From a bacterium (GTDB lineage Bacteria; Armatimonadota; Zipacnadia; Zipacnadales; Zipacnadaceae), in NCBI GenBank assembly GCA_030615605.1, contig JAUWYY010000001.1, positions 62,001 to 126,000 of the forward strand: a DNA stretch of 64,000 nucleotides. The letters run 5' to 3'. The position numbers and the translations under genes are program-made. Under the pieces are notes generated by a model. The model did not search any database and was not told where the DNA came from. It saw only the letters and a program-made list of their open reading frames with translations. Shown here in pieces: positions 56,857 through 64,000 of the stretch (positions are counted from its first letter, which is position 1; the number at the start of each line of letters is the position of its first letter).

Positions 56857-57723
56857 TTACTCGAAGAGAGACAGTTCCAGACTTATATCCAGCGACGGGG
56901 CTGAGTGGGTCAGTGTGCCCACCGATATGATGTCAACCCCGATCGCGGCGACCTCGGCTACTTCGTCGAACTCGATACCACCGGAAGCCTCGATGAGAGC
57001 ACGATCACCGATGACTTCCACCGCTTCGCGCATCATCTCCCGGCTCATATTGTCCAGCATTATGATATCAGCACCGGCCGCCAGTGCCTCCCGGACCTGG
57101 TCGAGATTTGTGGTTTCGGTTTCAACTTTGAACAGGCTATGGGCTTTGCTGCGCGCTGCCTGGACGGCTGCGCGGACACTCCCGACCAGTCGAATATGGT
57201 TATCTTTTATCAGTATACCATCGTACAGCGCGGTGCGGTGATTCTTTCCGCCTCCGGCCCGCACCGCAGCCCGGTCCAGCGAGCGTATCCCCGGGGTGGT
57301 CTTGCGGGTATCAGCAATTTCGACACCAGTACCGGCCACAGCATCCACGAACTTGCGGGTGAGAGTGGCGATGCCACATAGCCTCTGCAAGAAGTTGAGT
57401 GCGGTCCGCTCGGCCGCCAGCAGGGCGCGAGCCGGTCCCTGAGCGGTAGCCAGAACCTCGCCCACTTCAAAGCATTCTCCGGAATGCTTGACCGCGGTAA
57501 ACTCTGTCTGTGAACTGAGCTGTCGGAAGCACTCCCGGGCCACCTCCATCCCCGCGACAACTCCTGACTCTTTGGCTAGCAGTCGCCCGATTGCGCGAGT
57601 TTCAGGAGGAATTACCGCACGGCTGGTGGCATCACCGGGGCCGATGTCCTCCGCTAAGACCCGGGCAACAATGTCCCGAATCAGATAAGACTGACCCTCA
57701 AGATCGCTCTCAAACTCGCTCAT
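56857..57723 (-). CDS. nadC: Nicotinate-nucleotide pyrophosphorylase (carboxylating)
   Basis: Quinolinate phosphoribosyltransferase, which makes nicotinate mononucleotide from quinolinate and PRPP. The 288-residue protein has AEDIGPGDATS, LLAAERTALNFLQRLCGIAT, IADTRKTTPGIRSLDRAAVRAGGGKNHR, LIKDNHI and ASGGIEFDEVAEVAAIGVDIISVGTLTHS. Its ATG overlaps the panD stop (ATGA), so panC-panD-nadC are one unit. nadA is over 36 kb away. Confidence 0.96.
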   Translation of the reverse strand: MSEFESDLEGQSYLIRDIVARVLAEDIGPGDATSRAVIPPETRAIGRLLAKESGVVAGMEVARECFRQLSSQTEFTAVKHSGECFEVGEVLATAQGPARALLAAERTALNFLQRLCGIATLTRKFVDAVAGTGVEIADTRKTTPGIRSLDRAAVRAGGGKNHRTALYDGILIKDNHIRLVGSVRAAVQAARSKAHSLFKVETETTNLDQVREALAAGADIIMLDNMSREMMREAVEVIGDRALIEASGGIEFDEVAEVAAIGVDIISVGTLTHSAPSLDISLELSLFE

Positions 57724-58067
57724 TGACTCTCCTCGATGGTGTTGTCCTCGCCAAGTATGGCCACCTTCATTTGGCTGCCACGAGCTTCCTGTTCATCCAT
57801 AGCACAGTAGGCCATAATGTGTACGACATCGCCCACTTCCCCTACACGGGCGCACGGCCCATACAACCGTATTGTCCTGCTTCCAACCGGCTCGGCGATA
57901 ACATAAGTCTCGAATCGCGCCCCGTTATTGCAATTGACCACCACAACCCATTCATCGGGCAATAGGTCAACGGCCTCCATAATTTCGCGGTCAATGCCAA
58001 TACTTCCTGCATAATATAAGTCGGTATCGGTGACCGTGGCGTTGTGGATCTTGGCTTTAGCCATCAT
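57720..58067 (-). CDS. panD: Aspartate 1-decarboxylase (pyruvoyl type)
   Basis: Makes beta-alanine from aspartate for coenzyme A synthesis. The 115-residue proenzyme has the self-cleavage site Gly21-Ser22 in YYAGSIGID, the Ser becoming the pyruvoyl group, and VNCNNGARFETYVI and GDVVHIMAYCAMDE downstream. ATG 58067 lies inside the end of panC and reads past its stop in another frame (an 11-bp overlap); a second ATG follows at 58064. Essential chemistry appears complete. Confidence 0.95.
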   Translation of the reverse strand: MMAKAKIHNATVTDTDLYYAGSIGIDREIMEAVDLLPDEWVVVVNCNNGARFETYVIAEPVGSRTIRLYGPCARVGEVGDVVHIMAYCAMDEQEARGSQMKVAILGEDNTIEESQ

Positions 58068-58929
58068 TCTCAGCATTTATGGCATCCTCTTCAATCTTAA
58101 TGTTGTCAATGAGTCGGGTATCGCCCAGATAGGCAGCCGCCGTTATTACCATGGGGACTCCGGCTTGGCCCCGTGGCTGCAAAGTCTCCAGGTCAACGGC
58201 CTGCACATATTGTACTGTAAACCTTAGCTCGCTGGCCAGCAATTTGCGAACGACGCTCTCCACCTTGGTGCCACTGGCGCCCTTCCGAGCCGCTTGTGCA
58301 CCGTGCTGCAGAGCCTGGTATAGCCGGGGCGCGGCTGCGCGCTGCTGGGTGTCCAGGTACTGATTGCGTGTGCTTACCGCCAGACCGTCGGCCTCACGCA
58401 CAGTCGGCAGGCCCACTATCTCCACCGGCATCTTCAGATCGCGCACTAACCGCTTTATCACTATTAGCTGCTGGTAATCCTTCTCGCCGAAATAGGCCCG
58501 GTCTGGCTGGACGATATTCAGCAGCTTGGTGACCACTGTCGTTACTCCACGGAAATGTCCCGGCCGCAAGCTGCCGCACAGGCCCTCAGTCAGTTCTTCG
58601 ACCTCCACCCAGGTTGAGTGATCATCGGGGTACATTTCGGCCCGTGACGGTGCGAATATCAGATCGCCACCGGCCTGCTCGGCAAGCTGGGCGTCGCGGG
58701 CCAGTTGCCGGGGATATCGCTGGTAATCCTCATCCGGGCCGAACTGGGTAGGATTGACGAAAACACTGACCACAACGAAGTCGTCCCGCTGGTTGGCGGC
58801 TTCGATGAGTGAGAGATGGCCTGCGTGCAACGCCCCCATCGTTGGCACCAGGCCGACGAGCTTGCCAGAAGCCCGGACCTGGGCGATAGTTGAAACTCTC
58901 AGCTCGGAGATTGTCTCGACGATGCGCAC
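58057..58929 (-). CDS. panC: Pantothenate synthetase
   Basis: Condenses pantoate with beta-alanine, ATP dependent. The 290-residue protein shows LVPTMGALHAGHLSLIEAA (HIGH-type motif), SVFVNPTQFGPDEDYQRYPR, FGEKDYQQLIVIKRLVRDL and STRNQYL. GTG 58929 is chosen because AGGTGA stands 7 nt before it; a TTG at 58935 overlaps that site. It starts the panC-panD-nadC operon. panB is not in the window. Confidence 0.96.
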   Translation of the reverse strand: MRIVETISELRVSTIAQVRASGKLVGLVPTMGALHAGHLSLIEAANQRDDFVVVSVFVNPTQFGPDEDYQRYPRQLARDAQLAEQAGGDLIFAPSRAEMYPDDHSTWVEVEELTEGLCGSLRPGHFRGVTTVVTKLLNIVQPDRAYFGEKDYQQLIVIKRLVRDLKMPVEIVGLPTVREADGLAVSTRNQYLDTQQRAAAPRLYQALQHGAQAARKGASGTKVESVVRKLLASELRFTVQYVQAVDLETLQPRGQAGVPMVITAAAYLGDTRLIDNIKIEEDAINAENDG

Positions 58930-59014
58930 GAGCAAGTCACCTGATCTAGCCTTCGGCGTTCAGTGAGCGTGATTATACGCGCCGTGGCGCGGCCCGGCAA
59001 CAGACCGTCACCGA

Positions 59015-60022
59015 TTATTCGAGGAGTTGGCCGAAATAGCCGACGTAGAATTGTATTAGAATGCAGGCCACGATGATACCGGCGAAGATTACGCCGATGG
59101 GCAGGGCCATTACCGCCATGCGATGGATAGAGGTTTCGGCGGCGACCTCGAAGTGGTCGGCGACGCGCTCCATCGTGGCATCCAACTCGCCAGTCTGCTC
59201 GCCGGTCCGCAGCATGCCCAGAACCATGTCGTCAATATCAGGAGCTTTGCCCAGCGCCTGGGAGAGCTTTTGGCCCTTCTCGACCAGCGGCACGGCGCTC
59301 TTGAAGCGTCGTTCCAGGATGGAGTTGCCCGTGGCGGAGGCCGACAGAGTTATGGCCTGTCCCATCGGGACGCCGGCAGAGTAAGTATATGACAAGGCGC
59401 GGGCAAACTTAGCCAGGGCCAGGCGGCGTACTACCGCACCCAGCAGCGGGATGTGCAGTTTCATCGAATCAACCGCCTCCCGCGACTGCTGGCTTTTCGC
59501 CATCAGCGAGTGGTAGATAAGATAAGCTAGATAGATCGGAATGCCCAGCCCCAGTGCCCACTTACCGATGTTCTTGATGAATATCCACAAGCCAAGCCAT
59601 ACCGAGCCCATCAGAGCTTCAATCAACGCCGGGATAGCGCTGGGAATGATGATGCAGCAGGCCAGGAGCACCTTGGGGTAAAAGGTCTCACGCATAATCA
59701 TCTGGCGCAGGCTATACTCGCGCTCGAGGTAGCCGGCCACCTGGTCGAAGGATTCGTCCAGTCGCCCGGTTTGCTCGCCCATGGTGATGACCGCCGTGGT
59801 CAGTTCGGAGAACTCTTCGGGGTATTTGGCCAGCACCTCAGAGAAGCTACCGCCAGCGGCCACGCGCTTAGCGCCCTCTTGTATTACTTGCCGTAGTTGG
59901 GGATAGGGGGCGCGGCCCTCCAGAACATGAAGCGCCTCGCCCAGAGCCATGCCGGCCTTGAGCATCGTGGCCAGCTCGCGCATCGTTGATGACTTTTGCT
60001 CCAGCCGGAAGATGGCTAGCAT
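59015..60022 (-). CDS. PilC/GspF-like inner membrane protein
   Basis: A 335-residue protein with two T2SF domains and three membrane helices, the fold of GspF/PilC platform proteins. First repeat: MRELATMLKAGMALGEALHVL to LDESFDQVAGYLERE; second repeat: FARALSYTYSAGVPMGQAITLS to TGELDATMERVADHFE. Each contains the GEQTG.LD motif. In type II secretion or type IV pili it anchors the motor, but no GspE, GspG or PilT gene is adjacent. The pseudopilin at 54077 could be a client. Confidence 0.9.
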   Translation of the reverse strand: MLAIFRLEQKSSTMRELATMLKAGMALGEALHVLEGRAPYPQLRQVIQEGAKRVAAGGSFSEVLAKYPEEFSELTTAVITMGEQTGRLDESFDQVAGYLEREYSLRQMIMRETFYPKVLLACCIIIPSAIPALIEALMGSVWLGLWIFIKNIGKWALGLGIPIYLAYLIYHSLMAKSQQSREAVDSMKLHIPLLGAVVRRLALAKFARALSYTYSAGVPMGQAITLSASATGNSILERRFKSAVPLVEKGQKLSQALGKAPDIDDMVLGMLRTGEQTGELDATMERVADHFEVAAETSIHRMAVMALPIGVIFAGIIVACILIQFYVGYFGQLLE

Positions 60023-60082
60023 TAGTCAGGTGACAGACTCAACTGTTGGCGTGAAGAATAGCAGATCAAGCGCTGACGGTCA

Positions 60083-61456
60083 CTATTCCCGGGGGCGTTC
60101 GGCCCAGCCTTCAACATTCTTCTGGTGGCCTCGCTCCACAGCCAGGGCATCGGGTGGCACATCTTTAGTTATGACCGATCCTGCTCCGATATAGGCGCGA
60201 GCGCCAATGGTGACTGGCGCGACAATCGTGACGTCGCTACCCACAAAAGCACCGTCCTCAATTACCGTGCGGTGCTTGGTCCGCCCGTCGTAGTTGCAGG
60301 TAATGGCTCCGGCGCCAATATTGACATCGGCTCCGACCTGGGCGTCGCCCAGATAACTGAAATGCTTATTGTAAGTCCGCGGGCCGATGACACTGCGGAC
60401 TACCTCAGCGTAGCTGCCGATACAGGCCTGGTCGCAAATCTCGCTATCATTGCGGATGTGGGCGAACGGGCCGACTTCCACCTCGTTGCCCAGGCGGCTG
60501 TCGGTCACCACACTGCAAGGGCGCACCTGCACCCGATCGGCTAGCTGGCAGTTTTCTATTCGTACGTTGTTCTCTATAACGCAGTCGTCGCCAATCCGGG
60601 TCTGGCCGAGGATGGCTGCTCCCGGCCAGATAACAGTGTCGGGGCCGATTTGCACTTGGCAGTCAATGAAAGTGGAGCCGGGATCCATCAGCATCACACC
60701 GTCATCCATCAGCCGCTGGCGTACCCGGTCGCGGGCAATCCGTTCGGCTTCGGCATGCTGGGTGCGGGTGTTGATACCCATTACCTCTTGCCAGTCGTGG
60801 GCGGTGATCGCGGCGACAGTGTGACCCGCATCAAGCAATTGAGGAATAACGTCAGTAAGATAGTGTTCGCCCTGGACATTGTCGGTACTGAGGCGGGGCA
60901 AAGCGTCGAATAGCACGGCTGCCTGGAAGTAGTAGATGCTTGTATTAATCTCGCTGATTTGCTGGACTTGCTGGTCGGCGTCATCCTGCTCGACTATCTG
61001 CTGGACGCGCCCGTCCTCGCCGCGCACCACTCGTCCGTAGCCAGTGGGATCAGGACAAATTGTGGTCAGCACCGTAGCGGCAGCGCCGGATTGAGAATGC
61101 TCGGCGCTAAGCTGGGTGAGTGTCTGGGGGCGGAGCAGAGGGATATCGGCGCAGGTGACAAGCATATCGCCCTGGTAGCCTTCCAGGGCTGCTTGAGCGC
61201 ACATCACCGCATGGCCGGTGCCTTTGCGTTTGGCTTGGTGGGCAATCCGCACGTCAGTGTCGGCCAGGACTGTGCGCATCTGCTCGGCACCGGCCCCAAT
61301 CACCACGACAATGGGGTCGGCTCCGGCGGCCTGGGCTGCGTCAATGGCGTGCAGCACCAAAGGCTTGCCACATAGGCGCTGCAGCGCTTTGGGATACTTA
61401 GACTTCAGCCGGGTGCCCTCTCCGGCTGCCAGGATAATACAGGCTGGTGATGGCAT
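60083..61456 (-). CDS. glmU: Bifunctional UDP-GlcNAc pyrophosphorylase / GlcN-1-P acetyltransferase
   Basis: Makes UDP-GlcNAc for cell wall and LPS. The 457-residue protein has the uridylyltransferase loop IILAAGEGTRLKSKYPKAL, CADIPLLRP and EINTSIYYF, and then a C-terminal left-handed beta-helix of hexapeptide repeats (IENNVRIENCQLADRVQV), ending with the acetyltransferase residues NKHFSYLGDAQVGADVNIGAG and TCNYDGRTKHRTV. ATG 61456 is the normal start; a GTG at 61486 is less likely. Confidence 0.96.
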   Translation of the reverse strand: MPSPACIILAAGEGTRLKSKYPKALQRLCGKPLVLHAIDAAQAAGADPIVVVIGAGAEQMRTVLADTDVRIAHQAKRKGTGHAVMCAQAALEGYQGDMLVTCADIPLLRPQTLTQLSAEHSQSGAAATVLTTICPDPTGYGRVVRGEDGRVQQIVEQDDADQQVQQISEINTSIYYFQAAVLFDALPRLSTDNVQGEHYLTDVIPQLLDAGHTVAAITAHDWQEVMGINTRTQHAEAERIARDRVRQRLMDDGVMLMDPGSTFIDCQVQIGPDTVIWPGAAILGQTRIGDDCVIENNVRIENCQLADRVQVRPCSVVTDSRLGNEVEVGPFAHIRNDSEICDQACIGSYAEVVRSVIGPRTYNKHFSYLGDAQVGADVNIGAGAITCNYDGRTKHRTVIEDGAFVGSDVTIVAPVTIGARAYIGAGSVITKDVPPDALAVERGHQKNVEGWAERPRE

Positions 61457-61509
61457 CAGTCGCTGGTTACCCTCCGATGTAAGCACCAGTGGTAGTCAAG
61501 TGGGAAAGT

Positions 61510-61526
61510 GTGAAGGGCCCCTTCAC
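61510..61526. terminator. Short palindrome between glmU and anti-sigma gene
   Basis: GTGAAGG and CCTTCAC form a 7-bp hairpin in the intergenic gap. No U-run follows on either strand, so a role as terminator is uncertain. Confidence 0.3.
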
Positions 61527-61612
61527 CTGCCAGCTTCCTCAGCAGTGCTGTGTTGACCTTCCCTACTGGGACGCAGATATGCTGCTAATCGAGCCACCAT
61601 TTTGCAGACTAC

Positions 61613-62395
61613 TCAGAATCCGGGTCCCAGTCCGCCTGGTTTGCCGTACAACCTGGCCATCTCCAGTAACTGCTCAGCACCTGTTGCCCCGACCAGTATT
61701 CCCCAGCCGGAGCCCTGGCGCCAGGCGATCATGGAAAGTTCGTCGCTCGCGGCCAGGTAAAACCGCAGTCCCTCCTGATTTGTGAAGTCAAGTCCGGAGA
61801 CATCCAGGCTGTCACAGGGCAGGACAAAGTAGGAAACGATCGCTCCGGGTCGCGAGTAGACGACCTGGCGGCCGCTGCACATCTGTGTATGAATGGGCTG
61901 GGCATAGCCCGATTGCCAGGCCGCTTGGATAGCTTGCTCGCTGCGATCGGTGGGGTTCCGGGCGGCCACTGGTGGGATCAACTGTGCTATGGCGGTGCGA
62001 TGGGCTCTGGCCAGATACATCCACTTCGCGGTCCGAGGTATCAGCGCCCCGCGAATGCCCATAGCCAGCATGATCATCAAAACACCGGCACCGGCCAGAG
62101 CAACGAGACGCCGGGCGGGTGCGCGAGTCGGCCCGATGCTGACCACCTTGCGGGCGACTGCGTCTATTTCGTCCAGGCGCCGGCGTGCTCTCTTCCAAAA
62201 GCCTCTGGGGACGCGGGCTGGTTGCTGGTCAGGACCGCCGGCGAGGACTTTCAGCGAGTAGATTGTCCCGAGCTGCCGACTGCATGAGGAGCAGGTGACA
62301 ATGTGACGAGATAGCTCACACCGCTGCTCGCTGGGCAGCTCGCCATCAACAAATGCCGACAGGGCCTCAGATGTGACGGGGCATTGTTGGGGCAC
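61613..62395 (-). CDS. Anti-sigma factor with zf-HC2 zinc finger
   Basis: A 260-residue membrane protein. The N-terminus has the zinc-binding anti-sigma domain (HIVTCSSC, the HxxxCxxC pattern, around residue 31), one membrane helix at about residues 93-113 and a periplasmic C-terminal domain. These proteins hold an ECF sigma factor at the membrane until a signal releases it. The GTG start follows GAGGTAAA and lies 12 bp after the sigma gene, which identifies its partner. Confidence 0.9.
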   Translation of the reverse strand: MPQQCPVTSEALSAFVDGELPSEQRCELSRHIVTCSSCSRQLGTIYSLKVLAGGPDQQPARVPRGFWKRARRRLDEIDAVARKVVSIGPTRAPARRLVALAGAGVLMIMLAMGIRGALIPRTAKWMYLARAHRTAIAQLIPPVAARNPTDRSEQAIQAAWQSGYAQPIHTQMCSGRQVVYSRPGAIVSYFVLPCDSLDVSGLDFTNQEGLRFYLAASDELSMIAWRQGSGWGILVGATGAEQLLEMARLYGKPGGLGPGF

Positions 62396-62406
62396 TTGAC
62401 TTTACC

Positions 62407-62964
62407 TCACAGATAGCCGCGCTGCTGGGCATACTCTCGCAGGTGCTCGGCCAAGGCTCGCCGGCCCCGACAGATGCGGCTACGCACGGTACCCAGCGGT
62501 ACGTCGAGTGCTTGCGCAATTTCCTTGTAGCTCAGATCAAACATATCACAAAGAATAACCGCGCTGCGAAACTCTTCAGGTACCTGCGCCAGCGCCTGCT
62601 GGATCGGTTCATCAAGTTCCTGCTCTACGATTATTGCTTCGGGCAGCATGTCGTTCGATTTATGCCATTCCTGGGGCGGGCCACCTTCGCCGTCGTCCCA
62701 TATCATAGTCTGAGGCTGGCGGGATTGCTGGCGGTAACGGCTGATGTGAGTGGTCGTCACAATCTTCAGCAGCCAGGCTCGGAAGTTTGTCCCCAGTTCA
62801 AACTGGTCAAACGAGATATATGCCTTGACCAAAGCTTCCTGACTGAGATCCTCAGCATCGCTCAAGGTGCGCGTCAGCCGGCGAGCAGCTTTGAACAGAT
62901 CACGCTGATGCCGCTGCGCCAGTCGTTCGAATTCACGCCTGCGTCTGCCCGTTGGTTGATGCAT
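62407..62964 (-). CDS. ECF-type RNA polymerase sigma factor
   Basis: A 185-residue sigma-70 family factor with region 2 (LFKAARRLTRTLSDAEDLSQEALVKAYISF, NFRAWLLKIVTTTHISRYR) and region 4 (LPEAI...CDMFDLSYKEIAQALDVPLGTVRSRICRGRRAL). It is typical of SigW/RpoE-like envelope-stress regulators. The anti-sigma gene follows directly. ATG 62964 is preferred over the TTG at 62970. Confidence 0.94.
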   Translation of the reverse strand: MHQPTGRRRREFERLAQRHQRDLFKAARRLTRTLSDAEDLSQEALVKAYISFDQFELGTNFRAWLLKIVTTTHISRYRQQSRQPQTMIWDDGEGGPPQEWHKSNDMLPEAIIVEQELDEPIQQALAQVPEEFRSAVILCDMFDLSYKEIAQALDVPLGTVRSRICRGRRALAEHLREYAQQRGYL

Positions 62965-63073
62965 ACGCAACCAGCCTATCTTCCGGCAGATGCGCGCGAC
63001 GCTTGTTCATACTTAACAACGCCGCGCAGTGCCCCAACAGTTCCGCGGTTTGCCCGCCGTCGGGTCGGTAGCC

Positions 63074-63748
63074 CTATCCGCTTGACCACCGCTTGATAAG
63101 CGAACGAATTGGCTCCCGTGTCCGTCGGAATATCCGCTCCCCGAGGCTGCGGTGGTGGAGAAATTCCCGCTGCTGTTCGGTAAGCAGTTCAGGGCCGATC
63201 TTGTCCTTTAGTTTATATACGCCCCGCCAATCGTCGTCACAAAAGATGCGGAAGACAAGTGCCACAAGCGGATTGGATCCGGTCATTATGGCACTGGTAA
63301 AATCTACTATCACCGGGCGCCCACTGTTGTCAATCAGGATGTTGTCCAGCTTGTGGAGGTCTCCGTGCGCGATGCCTCGACCGTGCAGATTTTCAACTAA
63401 CTCGGAAAGTAGACGAAAGAAGTCAGCGGGTACTTGTTCGTTATCGACATTCAGCACAGGTTCAGCAGGGACGTGCTGGAGGATAAGTGCGTAGGGATCA
63501 ACTGTTCCGTAGCAGGAGGGTATTCCTGGCAGGTCGTTGAGTCTCCCGTAGGCTACCTTCTCTCGGAAGACCAGGAAACGTCCCAGCAGTCGGCCAAACA
63601 GAGACTTGCCGCTGCCATAGTCTTTGATTAGCAGATCGCTGCCCTCCATGCATACGATCTTGACTTCAGGACGCGCCCGCGGGCCGGCGCGTAGTGTTTC
63701 GGAGGGCAGGATAGCCAATTGTTGGCGAGTTAGTTCAGAGGCAGTCAT
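63074..63748 (-). CDS. RIO/LPS-kinase-like small protein kinase
   Basis: A 224-residue kinase-fold protein. The catalytic residues are in place: Lys42 in LLIKDY, Glu63 in REKVAY, the loop HGDLHKLDNIL with Asp130 and Asn136, and Asp149 in VDFTSA replacing DFG. Small kinases of this type include RIO-like, Bud32-like and Kdo/WaaP-like LPS kinases; which one is unclear. It lies upstream of, and in the same direction as, the sigma/anti-sigma pair, with a 109-bp gap. Confidence 0.82.
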   Translation of the reverse strand: MTASELTRQQLAILPSETLRAGPRARPEVKIVCMEGSDLLIKDYGSGKSLFGRLLGRFLVFREKVAYGRLNDLPGIPSCYGTVDPYALILQHVPAEPVLNVDNEQVPADFFRLLSELVENLHGRGIAHGDLHKLDNILIDNSGRPVIVDFTSAIMTGSNPLVALVFRIFCDDDWRGVYKLKDKIGPELLTEQQREFLHHRSLGERIFRRTREPIRSLIKRWSSG

Positions 63749-63844
63749 TGGTCTGTTTCAATCAGCATTTTATCTATTCTGCTGGTCAGGCCCACAGCTG
63801 CCCCAGCAATGCCTGTCTGATGCTGGTGAGCGGCCCACCGCAGT

Positions 63845-64000
63845 TCATTCGTTGACCAGTCTCTTCAGGTATAACAAGTCGGCTGCCAGAGCCTCGCGCT
63901 TTGCTTCACCTTCCACCCAGGAAAATTCCACGGCGATGCAGCCGGTGTAGCCCGACTTGCGAAGCTGTCTGACCAGGGGTTGGTAGTCTATCGCCCCATC
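63845..64000 (-). CDS. Sugar phosphate isomerase/epimerase, C-terminal end (partial)
   Basis: The last 51 residues of a protein that continues beyond the window. The segment DGAIDYQPLVRQLRKSGYTG and CIAVEFSWVEGE is the usual end of xylose-isomerase-like TIM-barrel proteins (G..DY..L...L...GY.G...VE). It is a separate gene from the pseudogene at 21350-21766. Substrate unknown. Confidence 0.75.
   Translation of the reverse strand, partial: DGAIDYQPLVRQLRKSGYTGCIAVEFSWVEGEAKREALAADLLYLKRLVNE

Overview
The window is a GC-rich, gene-dense bacterial chromosome segment with about 60 protein genes, one tRNA and no phage, CRISPR array or intact transposon. The organism looks like a diderm. It has a heptose-phosphate adenylyltransferase, a Wzx-like flippase, PEP-CTERM and FlgD-like sorting tails, and three prepilin-like proteins of the H-X9-DG type (with a GYF domain in one) that are typical of Planctomycetota, Armatimonadota and relatives. 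A copper-amine-oxidase-N/AMIN/amidase_3 protein and a prs-rplY-pth order lean towards an Armatimonadota-like or neighbouring uncultured lineage. That placement is inference only. Promoters resemble the sigma-70 consensus and several are near perfect.

Layout. 1-8.4 kb (minus): an envelope/DNA operon with a TPR protein, a catalytically dead M16 homologue, a PQQ-type beta-propeller, a small membrane protein, dprA and topA (partial). 8.6-14.4 kb (plus): a folate and one-carbon operon (folP, 5-formyl-THF cyclo-ligase, folB, fchA, folD, metF-like), interrupted after folD by two single-gene insertions. 14.5-20.1 kb (plus): a coiled-coil membrane protein, then rnpA-yidD-yidC-jag, rfaE2/hldC and nadA. 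20-23.8 kb (minus): two H-X9-DG proteins, an isomerase pseudogene and a PEP-CTERM subtilase. 24-26.6 kb (plus): transketolase and archease. 26.7-34.7 kb (minus): flippase, pth, an unknown membrane protein, rplY, prs, tRNA-Gln, an NTP transferase, ispE and rsmA. 34.7-39.8 kb (plus): duplicated gene tails around a small membrane gene, relA/spoT, a NUDIX gene that abuts a truncated methyltransferase, and a DegT aminotransferase. 39.8-64 kb, mostly minus: a large subtilase, a methyltransferase, a candidate structured RNA upstream of rpsT, PqqD-like/metallophosphoesterase genes, an IS relic, a beta-propeller lipoprotein, tldD, rdgB-rph, the amidase, a pseudopilin, a lipoprotein pair, a discoidin/SGNH protein, panC-panD-nadC, a PilC/GspF-like protein, glmU, a sigma/anti-sigma pair, a RIO-like kinase and the end of a sugar isomerase.

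The most unusual signal is a repeated architecture. The last 34-51 bp of folD occur three times in direct orientation, each copy still ending in an in-frame stop, and a foreign-looking promoterless gene sits between successive copies. An independent locus at 34.7-35.3 kb has the same design: a 36-bp tail of another gene flanks a small membrane-protein gene. Together they suggest that genes are gained downstream of host genes by a process that duplicates the host gene's 3' end. Other points to check are a pth gene with no canonical start codon (AUA behind a good ribosome site), a strongly promoted structured RNA candidate at 44.5 kb, and several enzymes lacking catalytic residues (M16 homologue, SGNH protein).
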